Source: Acidobacteriota bacterium (GTDB taxonomy: Bacteria; Acidobacteriota; Vicinamibacteria; Marinacidobacterales; Marinacidobacteraceae). From it: a DNA stretch of 41,908 nucleotides. This document shows, in pieces, positions 9,147 through 17,088 of the stretch. The stretch spans positions 1 to 41,908 of the forward strand of contig JAJEIY010000021.1 in NCBI GenBank assembly GCA_022828085.1, written 5' to 3'. Position 1 is the first letter of the stretch. Each line of letters starts with the position of its first letter. The translations under genes and the position numbers were made by a program. Below the pieces are notes generated by a model that saw nothing but the letters and a program-made list of their open reading frames with translations, was not told the origin of the DNA and did no database searches.

Positions 9147-10009
9147 CCGGAGAGACGACGGTCGGGCGGGCCCTCCGCGCGGGAGCGGAGCGGCTCGCCG
9201 CCGCCGGCGTAGCGTCTCCGGAGTTCGACGCCGGCCTCCTGCTGCGGGCCGCCGCCCGCTGGTCCGCCGCCGAGTTGATCGCGCGGAACCGGGACCCTCT
9301 CTCCCCCGCGGTGCGGGATTCGTTCGACGTCCTGATCGCCGAACGGGCGAGCCGCCGGCCGCTCCAGCACCTCGTGGGCACGGTCGAGTTCTTCGGCCTG
9401 ACGCTCGCGGTCGGCCCGGAGGCACTCATTCCCCGCCCCGAGACCGAGACCCTCGTGGAAACCGCGCTGGCACGGTTTCCGGAGACGAGCCCGGGACACC
9501 TCCGCATCGCCGATGTGGGTTGCGGATCCGGGGCTATCGCACTGGCGCTCGCGTCGCGGTTGCCGGCGGCCTGCGTCTTCGCCATCGACAACGCTCCCGG
9601 AGCGCTCGAGTTGGCCGCCGCCAATATCCGCAGGTGCAATCTGGAGTCCCGAATCCGGCTGGTGCGGGGTGACCTGCTGGCGGACGTCGACGCCGCAACG
9701 CTGGACGGTGTGGTCGCCAACCTCCCCTACATCCCCGACGCGGAGATCGAGCGGCTCGAACCCGAGGTCCGGGACCACGAGCCCCGCGATGCTCTCGCCG
9801 GAGGGCCGGACGGCCTCGATCCACTCCGCCGGCTGGCGCCCATGGCGGCGCGCGCCGTCCGGCCCGGCGGCCACGTTCTCGTCGAGATCGGCGCCGGCCA
9901 GCAGGGCGCCGCGACCGGGATCCTGATGGACGCGGGATTCGATCCCGTCGAGTCCATTCCCGACCTGCAGGGCATTCCCCGGGTCCTGGCCGCCTCGCTG
10001 CGCGCCTGA
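9143..10009 (+). CDS. prmC: Peptide chain release factor N5-glutamine methyltransferase PrmC, CTG start proposed
   Basis: A SAM-dependent enzyme that methylates the GGQ glutamine of release factors. From CTG 9143 it is 288 residues, the usual PrmC length. The N-terminal helical domain (TVGRALRAGAERLAAAGV, then PEFDAGLLL) precedes the SAM site DVGCGSG (124-130). No in-frame ATG, GTG or TTG exists between 9062 and TTG 9275; starting at 9275 would remove 44 residues of this conserved domain. CTG overlaps the prfA stop as CTGA, an arrangement equivalent to ATGA coupling. The substrate-binding motif usually written NPPY reads NLPY here (193-196), so Pro is replaced at its second position. Function is secure from prfA linkage; the start is inference. 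Confidence 0.9.
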   Translation: MTGETTVGRALRAGAERLAAAGVASPEFDAGLLLRAAARWSAAELIARNRDPLSPAVRDSFDVLIAERASRRPLQHLVGTVEFFGLTLAVGPEALIPRPETETLVETALARFPETSPGHLRIADVGCGSGAIALALASRLPAACVFAIDNAPGALELAAANIRRCNLESRIRLVRGDLLADVDAATLDGVVANLPYIPDAEIERLEPEVRDHEPRDALAGGPDGLDPLRRLAPMAARAVRPGGHVLVEIGAGQQGAATGILMDAGFDPVESIPDLQGIPRVLAASLRA

Positions 10010-10032
10010 CCGGACCCGCGGCTCGGAGCGGA

Positions 10033-10038
10033 TAGGAT
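10033..10038 (+). promoter_or_regulatory. -10-like hexamer TAGGAT before the symporter gene
   Basis: TAGGAT ends six bases before the GTG start at 10045, so the first transcribed base would be at or next to the start codon. No Shine-Dalgarno is present. Confidence 0.45.
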
Positions 10039-10044
10039 CGAACC

Positions 10045-11526
10045 GTGATCTACGTCGTCACGGTTCTCGGCTACCTGGGGCTCCTGGTGTTCATCGCCCT
10101 CCGCCGGGCGCGGAACGTGTCCACCCAGGACGATTTCATGGTCGCGGGGCGGTCGGTCCCGTGGCAGATCCTGGTCGGGACCCTGATCTGCACCTGGATC
10201 GGCTCCGGGAGTCTCTTCGGCGGCGCCGGCCGGGCGTTTCGCGAGGGGTTCTCCGCGCTCTGGATGAGTGCCGGCGCCTGGGTCGGCATCGTGGTGGTCT
10301 TCTTCCTCGCCGCCAAGGTGCGGCGGATCGCGGAGTACACCGTTCCCGACCTGCTGGAGCGCCGCTACCACCCGGCGGCGCGGCTTCTCGGGACGACGGC
10401 GATCGCGATCGCCTATCTCACCATCGCCGGCTACCAGTTCGTGGGGGGCGGACGGCTGCTGGCCATCCTGTTCCCGGGGCTCGACCCCGACGCGGGCATG
10501 ACCATCGTCGCGGTGCTGGTGACCGTGTTCGCGGTGAGCGCCGGCATGCTTTCGGTGATCAGCCTGGACTTGGTGAACGGCATCATCATCATCGTCAGCA
10601 TCCTGATCGCGGCGCCGCTCGCCTTCACCGGGGCCGGAGGGGTCGAGGGACTGACCAGCGTCCTCCCGGAGACCCACTTCACGGTCACGGGCCGGCTCGG
10701 CCTCTCGGCGGCGATCGGGCTCTTCCTGCCCACCATGCTGCTCCTGCTGGGCGAGAGCGGCATGTACCAGAAGTTCTACGCCGCCCGCTCCGGGGCCGCG
10801 GCCCGGAAGGCGGTGCTCGGGATGATCGTGGGGGTGATCCTGATCGAGGTCCTGATCGTCGCCACCGCGGTCTTCGCCGCCGCGGGTACCTGGGACGATC
10901 CCGCCTTCCGGACCGCGGGGGGATTCGACGCCCGGGCCACCGAGACGGTGCTCCTCGAGTTCGCCCGGCACCAGCTCCCGGCGTTCGCGGGGTGCCTCCT
11001 GCTGGCCGGCGCGGTGGCCATCATCTTCTCCACCGCCACCACGTTCCTGCTGGTCCCCTCCACCGGGATGGCGCGGGACATCTACCAGCGCTTCGTCCGT
11101 CCGGGCGCCGACTCCGGGACGGTGATCCGCTTCCAGCGCTTCGCGATGGTGGGCCTCTCGGCGCTGGCTCTCATCATCACCACCCGGTTCGAGAGCATCC
11201 TGGACATGGCGCTCTACGCCTACACCATGGTGGGTGCGGCGGTGACCCCCGCCCTGCTGGCGGCTTTCCTGTGGCGGCGGGCGAGCCCGATCGGGGGCGT
11301 CATTTCCATCTCCGCCGGGATCGTGACCACCCTGATCTTCGGAGTCCTGAACTCCGCCGGGTTCGAGCGGGTCTGGTTCCTCCCGACCGACTACGACTAC
11401 GTGATCTATCCGGCAGCGGTCGCTTCGGTTTCCGGGCTGATCATCGGCAGCCTGCTCACGGCGCCGGCGCGTCCCGAACAGGTGGAGCCGTTCACGGGAG
11501 GCGGGAACTCCGATGCCCGAAGCTGA
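10045..11526 (+). CDS. Sodium:solute symporter family protein
   Basis: A 493-residue inner-membrane transporter of the SSS family (LeuT fold), with about 13 hydrophobic helices. Family features include an early Gly/Ser-rich segment (TWIGSGSLFGGAGRAFREG, about 49-67), EYTVPDLLERRYHP after the third helix, and STATTFLLVPSTGMARDIYQRF (about 330-351) corresponding to the sodium-binding helix region. The substrate cannot be told from sequence; solutes of this family include sugars, proline, pantothenate and carboxylates. It overlaps the following crotonase-fold gene by 14 nt, which suggests joint expression and perhaps import of an organic acid. Confidence 0.9.
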   Translation: MIYVVTVLGYLGLLVFIALRRARNVSTQDDFMVAGRSVPWQILVGTLICTWIGSGSLFGGAGRAFREGFSALWMSAGAWVGIVVVFFLAAKVRRIAEYTVPDLLERRYHPAARLLGTTAIAIAYLTIAGYQFVGGGRLLAILFPGLDPDAGMTIVAVLVTVFAVSAGMLSVISLDLVNGIIIIVSILIAAPLAFTGAGGVEGLTSVLPETHFTVTGRLGLSAAIGLFLPTMLLLLGESGMYQKFYAARSGAAARKAVLGMIVGVILIEVLIVATAVFAAAGTWDDPAFRTAGGFDARATETVLLEFARHQLPAFAGCLLLAGAVAIIFSTATTFLLVPSTGMARDIYQRFVRPGADSGTVIRFQRFAMVGLSALALIITTRFESILDMALYAYTMVGAAVTPALLAAFLWRRASPIGGVISISAGIVTTLIFGVLNSAGFERVWFLPTDYDYVIYPAAVASVSGLIIGSLLTAPARPEQVEPFTGGGNSDARS

Positions 11527-12295
11527 GGTCGGCATCGTCCGCCGGGGGCCCGCCGCCCGGGTCGAGATGCGTTGGCCCGAGAAACGGAACGCTCTCTCGG
11601 TGGCCATGATGGACCGGCTGGCGGCGGCGCTCCAGGAAGGGGCCGGCGAGGAGGGCGCCCGGGCGATCGTGCTGGCGGGCGCCGGCCCGGCGTTTTCCGC
11701 GGGGCACTACCTGCCCGAGATGGTGGGGGCGAACCCGGAGGAAGCGCGCCGGGTCTTCGCCGCGTGTTCGGCGCTCATGGACACGATCCGGTCCCTGCCG
11801 CTTCCGGTGATCGCGGAGGTTCGGGGCATCGCCACCGCCGCCGGCTGTCAACTGGTCGCGGCCTGCGACCTCGCGGTGGCCGCGGAAACCGCGCGCTTCG
11901 CCACTCCCGGGGTCCGCATCGGACTCTTCTGCTCCACGCCCATGGTCCCGGTGAGCCGGGCCGTGGGAAGGAAACGCGCCCTGGAGATGCTCCTCACCGG
12001 AGACTTCGTGGACGCGAAGACCGCGCTCGACTGGGGGCTCGTGAACCGGGTGGTTCCGGAAGATCGGCTGGAGGAAGAGACCCAGGCCTTCGTCGAGCGG
12101 ATCGCGGAGGCGAGCCCTTTCGTGGTGGCGCTCGGCAAGCGCGCCTTCCATCGCCAAGCCGGCCTCAGCGTCGAAGACGCCTACGTGGCGATGTCGGAAG
12201 TGATGTGCGGGAACGCGGTCGAACCCGACGCCCAGGAGGGCATGAAGGCCTTCCTCGAGAAGCGGCGACCCCGCTGGACGCAGTCCCCGGGTTAG
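11513..12295 (+). CDS. Crotonase-fold protein, ECHDC3-like, without the two catalytic glutamates
   Basis: A 260-residue member of the enoyl-CoA hydratase/isomerase superfamily. The oxyanion-hole segment AFSAGHYL (60-67) and the ATAAGCQLVAACDL block (107-120) are present. In enoyl-CoA hydratase two glutamates act as acid and base. Here their positions hold Q113 and G133 (FATPGVRIGLFCSTP). The same changes and the GLFCSTP motif are features I recall from human ECHDC3, whose activity is uncertain. Hydratase activity is therefore unlikely; a CoA-thioester lyase or binding role is possible. It starts within the symporter gene. Its stop codon overlaps the first unit of a tandem 13-mer repeat that separates it from the convergent GNAT gene. 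Confidence 0.88.
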   Translation: MPEAEVGIVRRGPAARVEMRWPEKRNALSVAMMDRLAAALQEGAGEEGARAIVLAGAGPAFSAGHYLPEMVGANPEEARRVFAACSALMDTIRSLPLPVIAEVRGIATAAGCQLVAACDLAVAAETARFATPGVRIGLFCSTPMVPVSRAVGRKRALEMLLTGDFVDAKTALDWGLVNRVVPEDRLEEETQAFVERIAEASPFVVALGKRAFHRQAGLSVEDAYVAMSEVMCGNAVEPDAQEGMKAFLEKRRPRWTQSPG

Positions 12296-12320
12296 GAGCG
12301 CCGGCTCGGAGCGCTGGCCT
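12295..12320 (-). repeat. Tandem pair of the 13-mer repeat between convergent genes
   Basis: On the minus strand the sequence reads AGGCCAGCGCTCC followed at once by GAGCCGGCGCTCC. The same two-unit arrangement occurs at 19297-19322. Both copies lie between convergent genes, so a role in 3-prime-end formation is possible. Confidence 0.6.
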
Positions 12321-12326
12321 CCCCGG

Positions 12327-13154
12327 CTAACCGTCCCGCCGGCGCAGCCGGTAGGCCGCGTGCCGGCCGTCCCCGTGGAAACGCACGACCTCGTAGCCCC
12401 GATCGAAGAGCGCGGTGAGGGCCGCACGGCCCTTCACTCTCCAGTCCATGGCGAGCCCGATGTCCTTGTTCAGAACGTCGTTGAAGTCGGCGGGAATCAG
12501 ATAGAGCAGGTCGCCATCCCAGTCGGCGAGCCCCGCCCCGTCACCGCTCACCGGAAGTCCGTCGTCGCGGAACGAGACGGCGTTGACCGCTGGCAGATCC
12601 GGGATCCCGGGGGGCGGAATCAGCTCGCGGCGGCGGGCGCGCGCGACCCGTTTGGAATCGAGCTGCCAATCCGGTTCCAGCCGGTCGGTCGGCAACCCGC
12701 CGTGGAGGGGGCTGTTGCTGTTGCCGTACACGTTCAGGCGGTACACCGACGAGACGCAGCCCAGGTGGTTGATGTTCAGGTTCGCGTTCCGCGCCTGGAG
12801 CGGATCGAAAGTCCAGTTCACGCGCCGGACGCCCTGGGCCAGGACCCGGTCCGCCTGCGCCCATTTGAGCGCCAGGCCGATGCCGGATCCCTGGTATTCG
12901 GGACGCACCGCGAGCATGTGCGAGTGGTGGAACGGCTCTCCTTCGCCGCCCCCGGGAAACCCACAGACGAAACCGGCCATCCGCTCGCCGACGAAGGCGC
13001 CGGCGGTGATCGCGCCGTAGTGGCCCATGACGGCCATGAGCCCGGCCGGGACCACGTCCAGCTCGATGAAGCCCCAGACTTCCTGCTGGATCGCCTCGCA
13101 CATCTTCATGTCGTCCATGCCGGCGAGGTCGCGAATGGAGAAGCTCTGGGACAT
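12327..13154 (-). CDS. GNAT-family acetyltransferase, COG3375 type
   Basis: A 275-residue predicted N-acetyltransferase. The acetyl-CoA pyrophosphate-binding loop is PEYQGSGIG (85-93) after the strand HSHMLAVR. The part beyond residue 150 (NLNINHLGCVSSVYRLNVYG and the basic block RVARARRRE) resembles the COG3375 group, whose substrate is not known. The open frame continues to 13256, but ATG 13154 starts just before the conserved FSIRDL strand and is preceded by a TACACT hexamer, so the shorter start is used. It stands alone, convergent to the ECHDC3-like gene and divergent from lspA. Confidence 0.85.
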   Translation of the reverse strand: MSQSFSIRDLAGMDDMKMCEAIQQEVWGFIELDVVPAGLMAVMGHYGAITAGAFVGERMAGFVCGFPGGGEGEPFHHSHMLAVRPEYQGSGIGLALKWAQADRVLAQGVRRVNWTFDPLQARNANLNINHLGCVSSVYRLNVYGNSNSPLHGGLPTDRLEPDWQLDSKRVARARRRELIPPPGIPDLPAVNAVSFRDDGLPVSGDGAGLADWDGDLLYLIPADFNDVLNKDIGLAMDWRVKGRAALTALFDRGYEVVRFHGDGRHAAYRLRRRDG

Positions 13155-13174
13155 ACGGCTGCGAGGGGCCGGCA

Positions 13175-13180
13175 AGTGTA
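13175..13180 (-). promoter_or_regulatory. -10-like hexamer TACACT before the GNAT gene
   Basis: On the minus strand TACACT ends 20 nt before the ATG at 13154. It is paired back-to-back with the lspA hexamer at 13259-13264. Confidence 0.4.
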
Positions 13181-13258
13181 AGGAAGCGCGACCGCGAACG
13201 CGCCCTGGAATTCCCGGGTGCAGCCCACGTCTCCACCCCCTGGGGCGGGACACCACAC

Positions 13259-13264
13259 TAGAAT
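13259..13264 (+). promoter_or_regulatory. -10-like hexamer TAGAAT before lspA
   Basis: TAGAAT (five of six to the consensus) ends nine bases before the TTG start at 13274. No Shine-Dalgarno and no -35 are visible. Confidence 0.45.
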
Positions 13265-13273
13265 CCGGGCCCG

Positions 13274-13792
13274 TTGACCGACCTCCTCCGAGGGCGCCGT
13301 CCCCTGCTGTTCGCCCTCTTCGCGGGGGTTCTGATCGCCGACCGCGTCACCAAGATCCTCGCCGAGCGGTCGCTCGCGATGGGGAGCCCGGTGGACGTGA
13401 TCCCCGGATTCTTCCAGCTCACCCTGGTCCACAACACCGGAATGGCCTTCGGACTGCTTGGGAGCGCCTCGATTCCGGGAAAGGCGTGGCTGCTGACCGC
13501 CGTCTCGACGGGACTCCTCGTCGCGATCGTCTGGTTCGCCTGGCGCGCGGGACCACTGACCACCATGACCACCGTCGGGATCGTCGCGATGCTGTCGGGG
13601 GCCGTCGGCAACATCCTCGACCGGCTCCTGTATGGATACGTGGTGGACTTTTTCGACTTCTACATCGGCAGCGCCCATTGGCCCGCCTTCAACATCGCGG
13701 ACGCGATGATCTGCACCGGGGTCGGGCTGCTCGTGCTGGAGAGCGTCCGGGATCTGCGGCAAGAAGCCGGCGGGGCGGGTCAGGAGAGCTGA
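13274..13792 (+). CDS. lspA: Lipoprotein signal peptidase II
   Basis: A 172-residue inner-membrane aspartic protease that removes the signal peptide of prolipoproteins after Lgt has lipidated them. Four hydrophobic helices are visible. The catalytic aspartates are D116 (VGNILDRLL) and D143 (FNIADAM), and the VHNTGMAFG segment (52-60) is the conserved N-x-GxAFG motif. The start is TTG, chosen because it gives the normal cytoplasmic N-terminus ahead of helix 1 and follows a -10-like hexamer. lgt begins four bases after the stop, so both lipoprotein-maturation enzymes are made together. Confidence 0.96.
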   Translation: MTDLLRGRRPLLFALFAGVLIADRVTKILAERSLAMGSPVDVIPGFFQLTLVHNTGMAFGLLGSASIPGKAWLLTAVSTGLLVAIVWFAWRAGPLTTMTTVGIVAMLSGAVGNILDRLLYGYVVDFFDFYIGSAHWPAFNIADAMICTGVGLLVLESVRDLRQEAGGAGQES

Positions 13793-13796
13793 TCCG

Positions 13797-14588
13797 GTGT
13801 TTCCACGGCTTGCGGACTTCGGGTCCTTCGAACTGTTCGGGCGCACCTTCCACCCCATCCTCCACACCTACGGCATCCTCATGTTCGCCGGGTTCATCGG
13901 CGGGCTCTACGTGGCGGCGAAACGCGCGCCGCGCTACGGCATCCAACCGCAGCACGTCTACGACCTCGGGCTCTACCTGGTGATCGGGGCGCTGGTCGGC
14001 GCCAAGGTGCTGTTGATCCTGCTGGACCCGGCGCGGTTCCTGGCGAACCCCGGCGGTTTCATCACGGCTGGGGGCGTCTTCTTCGGCGGCCTGCTGGGAG
14101 CGGTCGGAGCCACCATCTGGTTCTTCCGGAAGCGCGGGATTCCCGTCTGGCACGGCGGAGATCTCATGGCGCCCTCGATCGCGCTCGGGCACGGCATCGG
14201 CCGGCTCGGGTGCTTTGCCGCCGGGTGCTGCTACGGGATTCCCGCAGAGGGCCTGCCGGCGATCACTTTCACCGACGTCTACGCGAATTCGGTCACCGGG
14301 GTGCCGCTGAACGTCCCCCTTCACCCGACCCAGCTCTACGAGGCGGGTCTCGAATTCGCGCTCTTCTTCTTCCTGCTGTGGCTCGCGCCGCGCCGCAGGT
14401 TCCAGGGCCAGCTCTTCCTGACCTGGGCCATCGTCTATCCGGTGTCCCGGTTCATCATCGAGTTCTTCCGCGGAGATCCGCGCGGCTTCGTGCTGGACGG
14501 ACTGCTCTCGACCTCGCAGTTCGTCGGCATCTGGATTGTTGCCGCGGCGGTGGTCTCGCTCCTTGTCCTTCGACGGCGCACCGCCTGA
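13797..14588 (+). CDS. lgt: Phosphatidylglycerol-prolipoprotein diacylglyceryl transferase
   Basis: A 263-residue multi-pass membrane enzyme that moves diacylglycerol onto the lipobox cysteine of prolipoproteins, the step before LspA. The Lgt signature GHGIGRLGCFAAGCCYG (131-147) contains the essential arginine R136. HPTQLYEA and the terminal helices are also typical. The AGGVFFGGLLG segment replaces the SFHGG form seen in E. coli; this variant is common outside Proteobacteria. GTG 13797 is the start. The 3-prime end overlaps the RluD-type gene. Confidence 0.96.
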   Translation: MFPRLADFGSFELFGRTFHPILHTYGILMFAGFIGGLYVAAKRAPRYGIQPQHVYDLGLYLVIGALVGAKVLLILLDPARFLANPGGFITAGGVFFGGLLGAVGATIWFFRKRGIPVWHGGDLMAPSIALGHGIGRLGCFAAGCCYGIPAEGLPAITFTDVYANSVTGVPLNVPLHPTQLYEAGLEFALFFFLLWLAPRRRFQGQLFLTWAIVYPVSRFIIEFFRGDPRGFVLDGLLSTSQFVGIWIVAAAVVSLLVLRRRTA

Positions 14589-15585
14589 ATCGCTGGACGC
14601 CGCCGGCGAGACCAATCTCGAGTTCGAGATCGGCGCGGCCGAGGACGGCCGGCGCCTCGACCTGATCGCTTCGGAACGCCTCCCGGACATCAGCCGCAGC
14701 GAGGTGGCGCGCTGGGTGGAGGCGGGCTTCGTCCTGCTCGAGGGGCGGGTCCGCCGTCCCGGTCATCGCTGCCGCACGGGGCAGCGCGTGCTCGTCCGGG
14801 CCCCGGGCGACGGCCGCACCCCGCTGTTCGGCGCCCCCGGCGAGGACGATCCCCTTTCCCCGGAACCGGTACCGCTCGACGTTCTCCACGAAGATCCGTG
14901 GCTGGTCGTGATCGACAAACCGGCGGGGCTGGTGGTGCACCCGGGCCCCGGTCATCGGGAGGGGACCCTGGCGAACGGGCTGATCCGCCGATACCCGGAG
15001 ATCGCACGCGTCGGTCCTCCCGGACGGCCGGGACTGGTCCATCGCCTGGACCGGGGCACGAGCGGCGTGCTGGTCGCCGCCCGCACGGAACCGGCGCGGC
15101 TGCGGCTCGCCCAGGCGTTCGCGGAGCGGCAGGTGGAAAAGCAGTATCTGGCCCTGGTGATGGGCCGGTTCGGTGAACACCGCCGGATCGACGAACCCAT
15201 CGGACGCGATCCGAAACACGGGCAGCGCTACCGCTGCCGGGGCAGGCACGCGCGGGAGGCCGAAACCGAAGCCTGGCCCCTCGAAGAGCTGCCGCTCACG
15301 ACGTTCGTCGGCATCCGCCTCCACACCGGCCGCACTCACCAGGCCCGCGTCCATCTGGCCCACACCGGCCACCCGATCGCCGGCGACGTGATGTACGGCC
15401 CCGGCGCTCCGCGGCGAGGCGGCGGGCAGGCGGGCGCCGCGCTCCGCCGCCTCGAGCGCCCCGCCCTGCACGCGGCCGAAATCGCCTTCCGCCATCCCGG
15501 TAGCGGCAATCCGGTCCGGTTCGCGGCGCCGCTCGCCGAGGACTTCCAGGAGACGCTCGCGGCGCTGCGCTCGGCGACGGCCTGA
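14563..15585 (+). CDS. rluD: RluA/RluD-family 23S rRNA pseudouridine synthase
   Basis: A 340-residue pseudouridine synthase of the RluA superfamily. An N-terminal S4 RNA-binding domain (about 25-85, SRSEVARWVEAGFVLLEG) is followed by the catalytic domain with HRLDRGTSG, in which D163 is the catalytic aspartate. HTGRTHQARVHLAHTGHPIAGD is the second conserved block. The RluD-like domain order suggests modification of the helix 69 region of 23S rRNA, but RluC-type or other specificity cannot be excluded. TTG 14563 is taken as start (26-nt overlap with lgt); TTG 14536 is an alternative adding nine residues. lspA-lgt-rluD is a common arrangement. Confidence 0.9.
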   Translation: MSFDGAPPESLDAAGETNLEFEIGAAEDGRRLDLIASERLPDISRSEVARWVEAGFVLLEGRVRRPGHRCRTGQRVLVRAPGDGRTPLFGAPGEDDPLSPEPVPLDVLHEDPWLVVIDKPAGLVVHPGPGHREGTLANGLIRRYPEIARVGPPGRPGLVHRLDRGTSGVLVAARTEPARLRLAQAFAERQVEKQYLALVMGRFGEHRRIDEPIGRDPKHGQRYRCRGRHAREAETEAWPLEELPLTTFVGIRLHTGRTHQARVHLAHTGHPIAGDVMYGPGAPRRGGGQAGAALRRLERPALHAAEIAFRHPGSGNPVRFAAPLAEDFQETLAALRSATA

Positions 15586-15602
15586 ACCGCCGCCCAATCG
15601 CA

Positions 15603-15608
15603 TAGGAT
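15603..15608 (+). promoter_or_regulatory. -10-like hexamer TAGGAT before pyrR
   Basis: TAGGAT ends 17 nt before the pyrR ATG, in the 40-nt gap after the pseudouridine synthase gene. It could start a separate pyr transcript with about 10 nt of leader. Confidence 0.4.
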
Positions 15609-15625
15609 TCGCGCGGTCAGCCGGA

Positions 15626-16159
15626 ATGAACACCGTTCTCGGAAACGAGGAATTCCGGGCAGCGCTATTCCGGCTTGGAGACCTGGTGGCCGCTCGGGCG
15701 CCGGATCCGCTTGCCATCCTGGGCATCCGCCGGCGGGGGGTGCCGCTCGCGGCCCGCATCCGCCGGCGCCTCGAAAGCGCCGGCCGCCGGGACATCCCGG
15801 TCGGGGAGCTGGACATCAATCTCTACCGGGACGATGTCCACGACCGGGGCATTCCCCGCATCGGTGAAACCCGGATTCCGTTCGCCCTGGAGGAGCATCA
15901 CATCCTGCTGGTGGACGACGTCCTCTTCACGGGGCGGACGGTCCGGGCGGCGCTCACCGCACTCAGCAACTTCGGCCGGCCGCGGAGCGTCCGGCTCGCG
16001 GTCATGGTGGACCGGGGCGGCCGGGAGCTGCCCATCGCCGCCGACTTCGTGGGTCTGACGGTCGAAGCGGGCGACGGGGACATGGTTCGGGTCCGCGTCG
16101 AAGAAGAGGACGGTGAGGACGGGGTCGTCATGCTGCCCCGCGGAGGGGCCGCGGCATGA
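15626..16159 (+). CDS. pyrR: PyrR bifunctional pyrimidine regulator / uracil phosphoribosyltransferase
   Basis: A 177-residue type I phosphoribosyltransferase. The PRPP-binding loop is LVDDVLFTGRT followed by RAAL. The start NTVLGNEEF leads into the usual PyrR N-terminus. In Firmicutes and others PyrR binds a stem-loop in pyr mRNA when UMP or UTP is high and causes attenuation; it also has weak UPRTase activity. Here it heads a pyrR-pyrB-pyrC operon, as expected for a regulator. The 40-nt gap upstream is too short for a terminator/antiterminator leader, so the mode of action is unclear (see findings). It overlaps pyrB by four bases (ATGA). Confidence 0.95.
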   Translation: MNTVLGNEEFRAALFRLGDLVAARAPDPLAILGIRRRGVPLAARIRRRLESAGRRDIPVGELDINLYRDDVHDRGIPRIGETRIPFALEEHHILLVDDVLFTGRTVRAALTALSNFGRPRSVRLAVMVDRGGRELPIAADFVGLTVEAGDGDMVRVRVEEEDGEDGVVMLPRGGAAA

Positions 16160-17088
16160 GACACCTGCTCGGTATCCGCGGCCTCACCCCCGAAGAGGCG
16201 CTCGGGATCCTGGACGAAGCGCCCCGCTATCAGGACGTGGCCGATCAGCCGGTGCCGCGGGTTCCGGTCCTCGTCGGGCGGACCGTGACCCACCTCTTCA
16301 TGGAGCCCTCGACGCGCACCCAGGCGTCGTTCCAGCTCGCCGCCAAGCGTCTTTCGGCGGAACCTCTCTCCTTCGTCCCCAAATCCTCCTCGCTGACCAA
16401 GGGGGAGACCTTCCTGGACACCGCCCGCACGCTCGCCTCCATGGCGCCCGACATCGTCGTGGTCCGGAGCGCCGAGTCGGGAGCCCCCCACGTGCTGGCG
16501 CGGGAGATTCCGACGGCCCAGGTCATCAACGCGGGAGACGGGATCAGCGAGCATCCCACGCAGGCGCTGCTGGACGCGTTCACCATCCGCAAGCATCTGG
16601 GACGCATCGCCGGCGTACGGGTGACGATCATCGGGGACCTGCTGCACAGCCGGGTGTTCCGCTCGAACGCCCGCCTCCTGACGATGCTGGGCGCCGAAGT
16701 GCGCTGCTGCGGGCCGCCGACGCTCGTTCCCCCCGGGCTCGACCGGCTGGGAGTCCGGTCGCTGCTCCACCTGGAGGAGGCCCTCGAAGGCGCCGAGGCG
16801 GTCATGGTGCTCCGCATCCAGCACGAGCGGATGCACGCCTCCTTCATCCCCACCGAACGCGAGTACTACCGCGAGTTCGGCCTCACCGGCGAGCGGCTCG
16901 CCCGGACCGACAACGCCATCGTGCTGCATCCGGGCCCGCTCAACCGGGGGGTCGAGATCTCGTCGGAGGTGGCGGACGGACCCCGATCGGTGATTCTGGA
17001 CCAGGTGCGGAACGGAGTCGCCGTCCGGATGGCGGTCCTTGCGGAAATCGCCCGTAGCAGTCCCAGGAGTCAGAGAACCGATGGCTGA
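16156..17088 (+). CDS. pyrB: Aspartate carbamoyltransferase catalytic subunit
   Basis: A 310-residue enzyme joining carbamoyl phosphate and aspartate, the committed step of pyrimidine synthesis. The carbamoyl-phosphate loop is MEPSTRTQASF. The HPTQALLDAFTIRKHLG block and LHPGPLNRGVEI near the C-terminus are signature motifs. ATG 16156 overlaps the end of pyrR as ATGA. No pyrI regulatory subunit gene is beside it, so regulation probably relies on PyrR. It overlaps pyrC by eight bases. Confidence 0.97.
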   Translation: MRHLLGIRGLTPEEALGILDEAPRYQDVADQPVPRVPVLVGRTVTHLFMEPSTRTQASFQLAAKRLSAEPLSFVPKSSSLTKGETFLDTARTLASMAPDIVVVRSAESGAPHVLAREIPTAQVINAGDGISEHPTQALLDAFTIRKHLGRIAGVRVTIIGDLLHSRVFRSNARLLTMLGAEVRCCGPPTLVPPGLDRLGVRSLLHLEEALEGAEAVMVLRIQHERMHASFIPTEREYYREFGLTGERLARTDNAIVLHPGPLNRGVEISSEVADGPRSVILDQVRNGVAVRMAVLAEIARSSPRSQRTDG

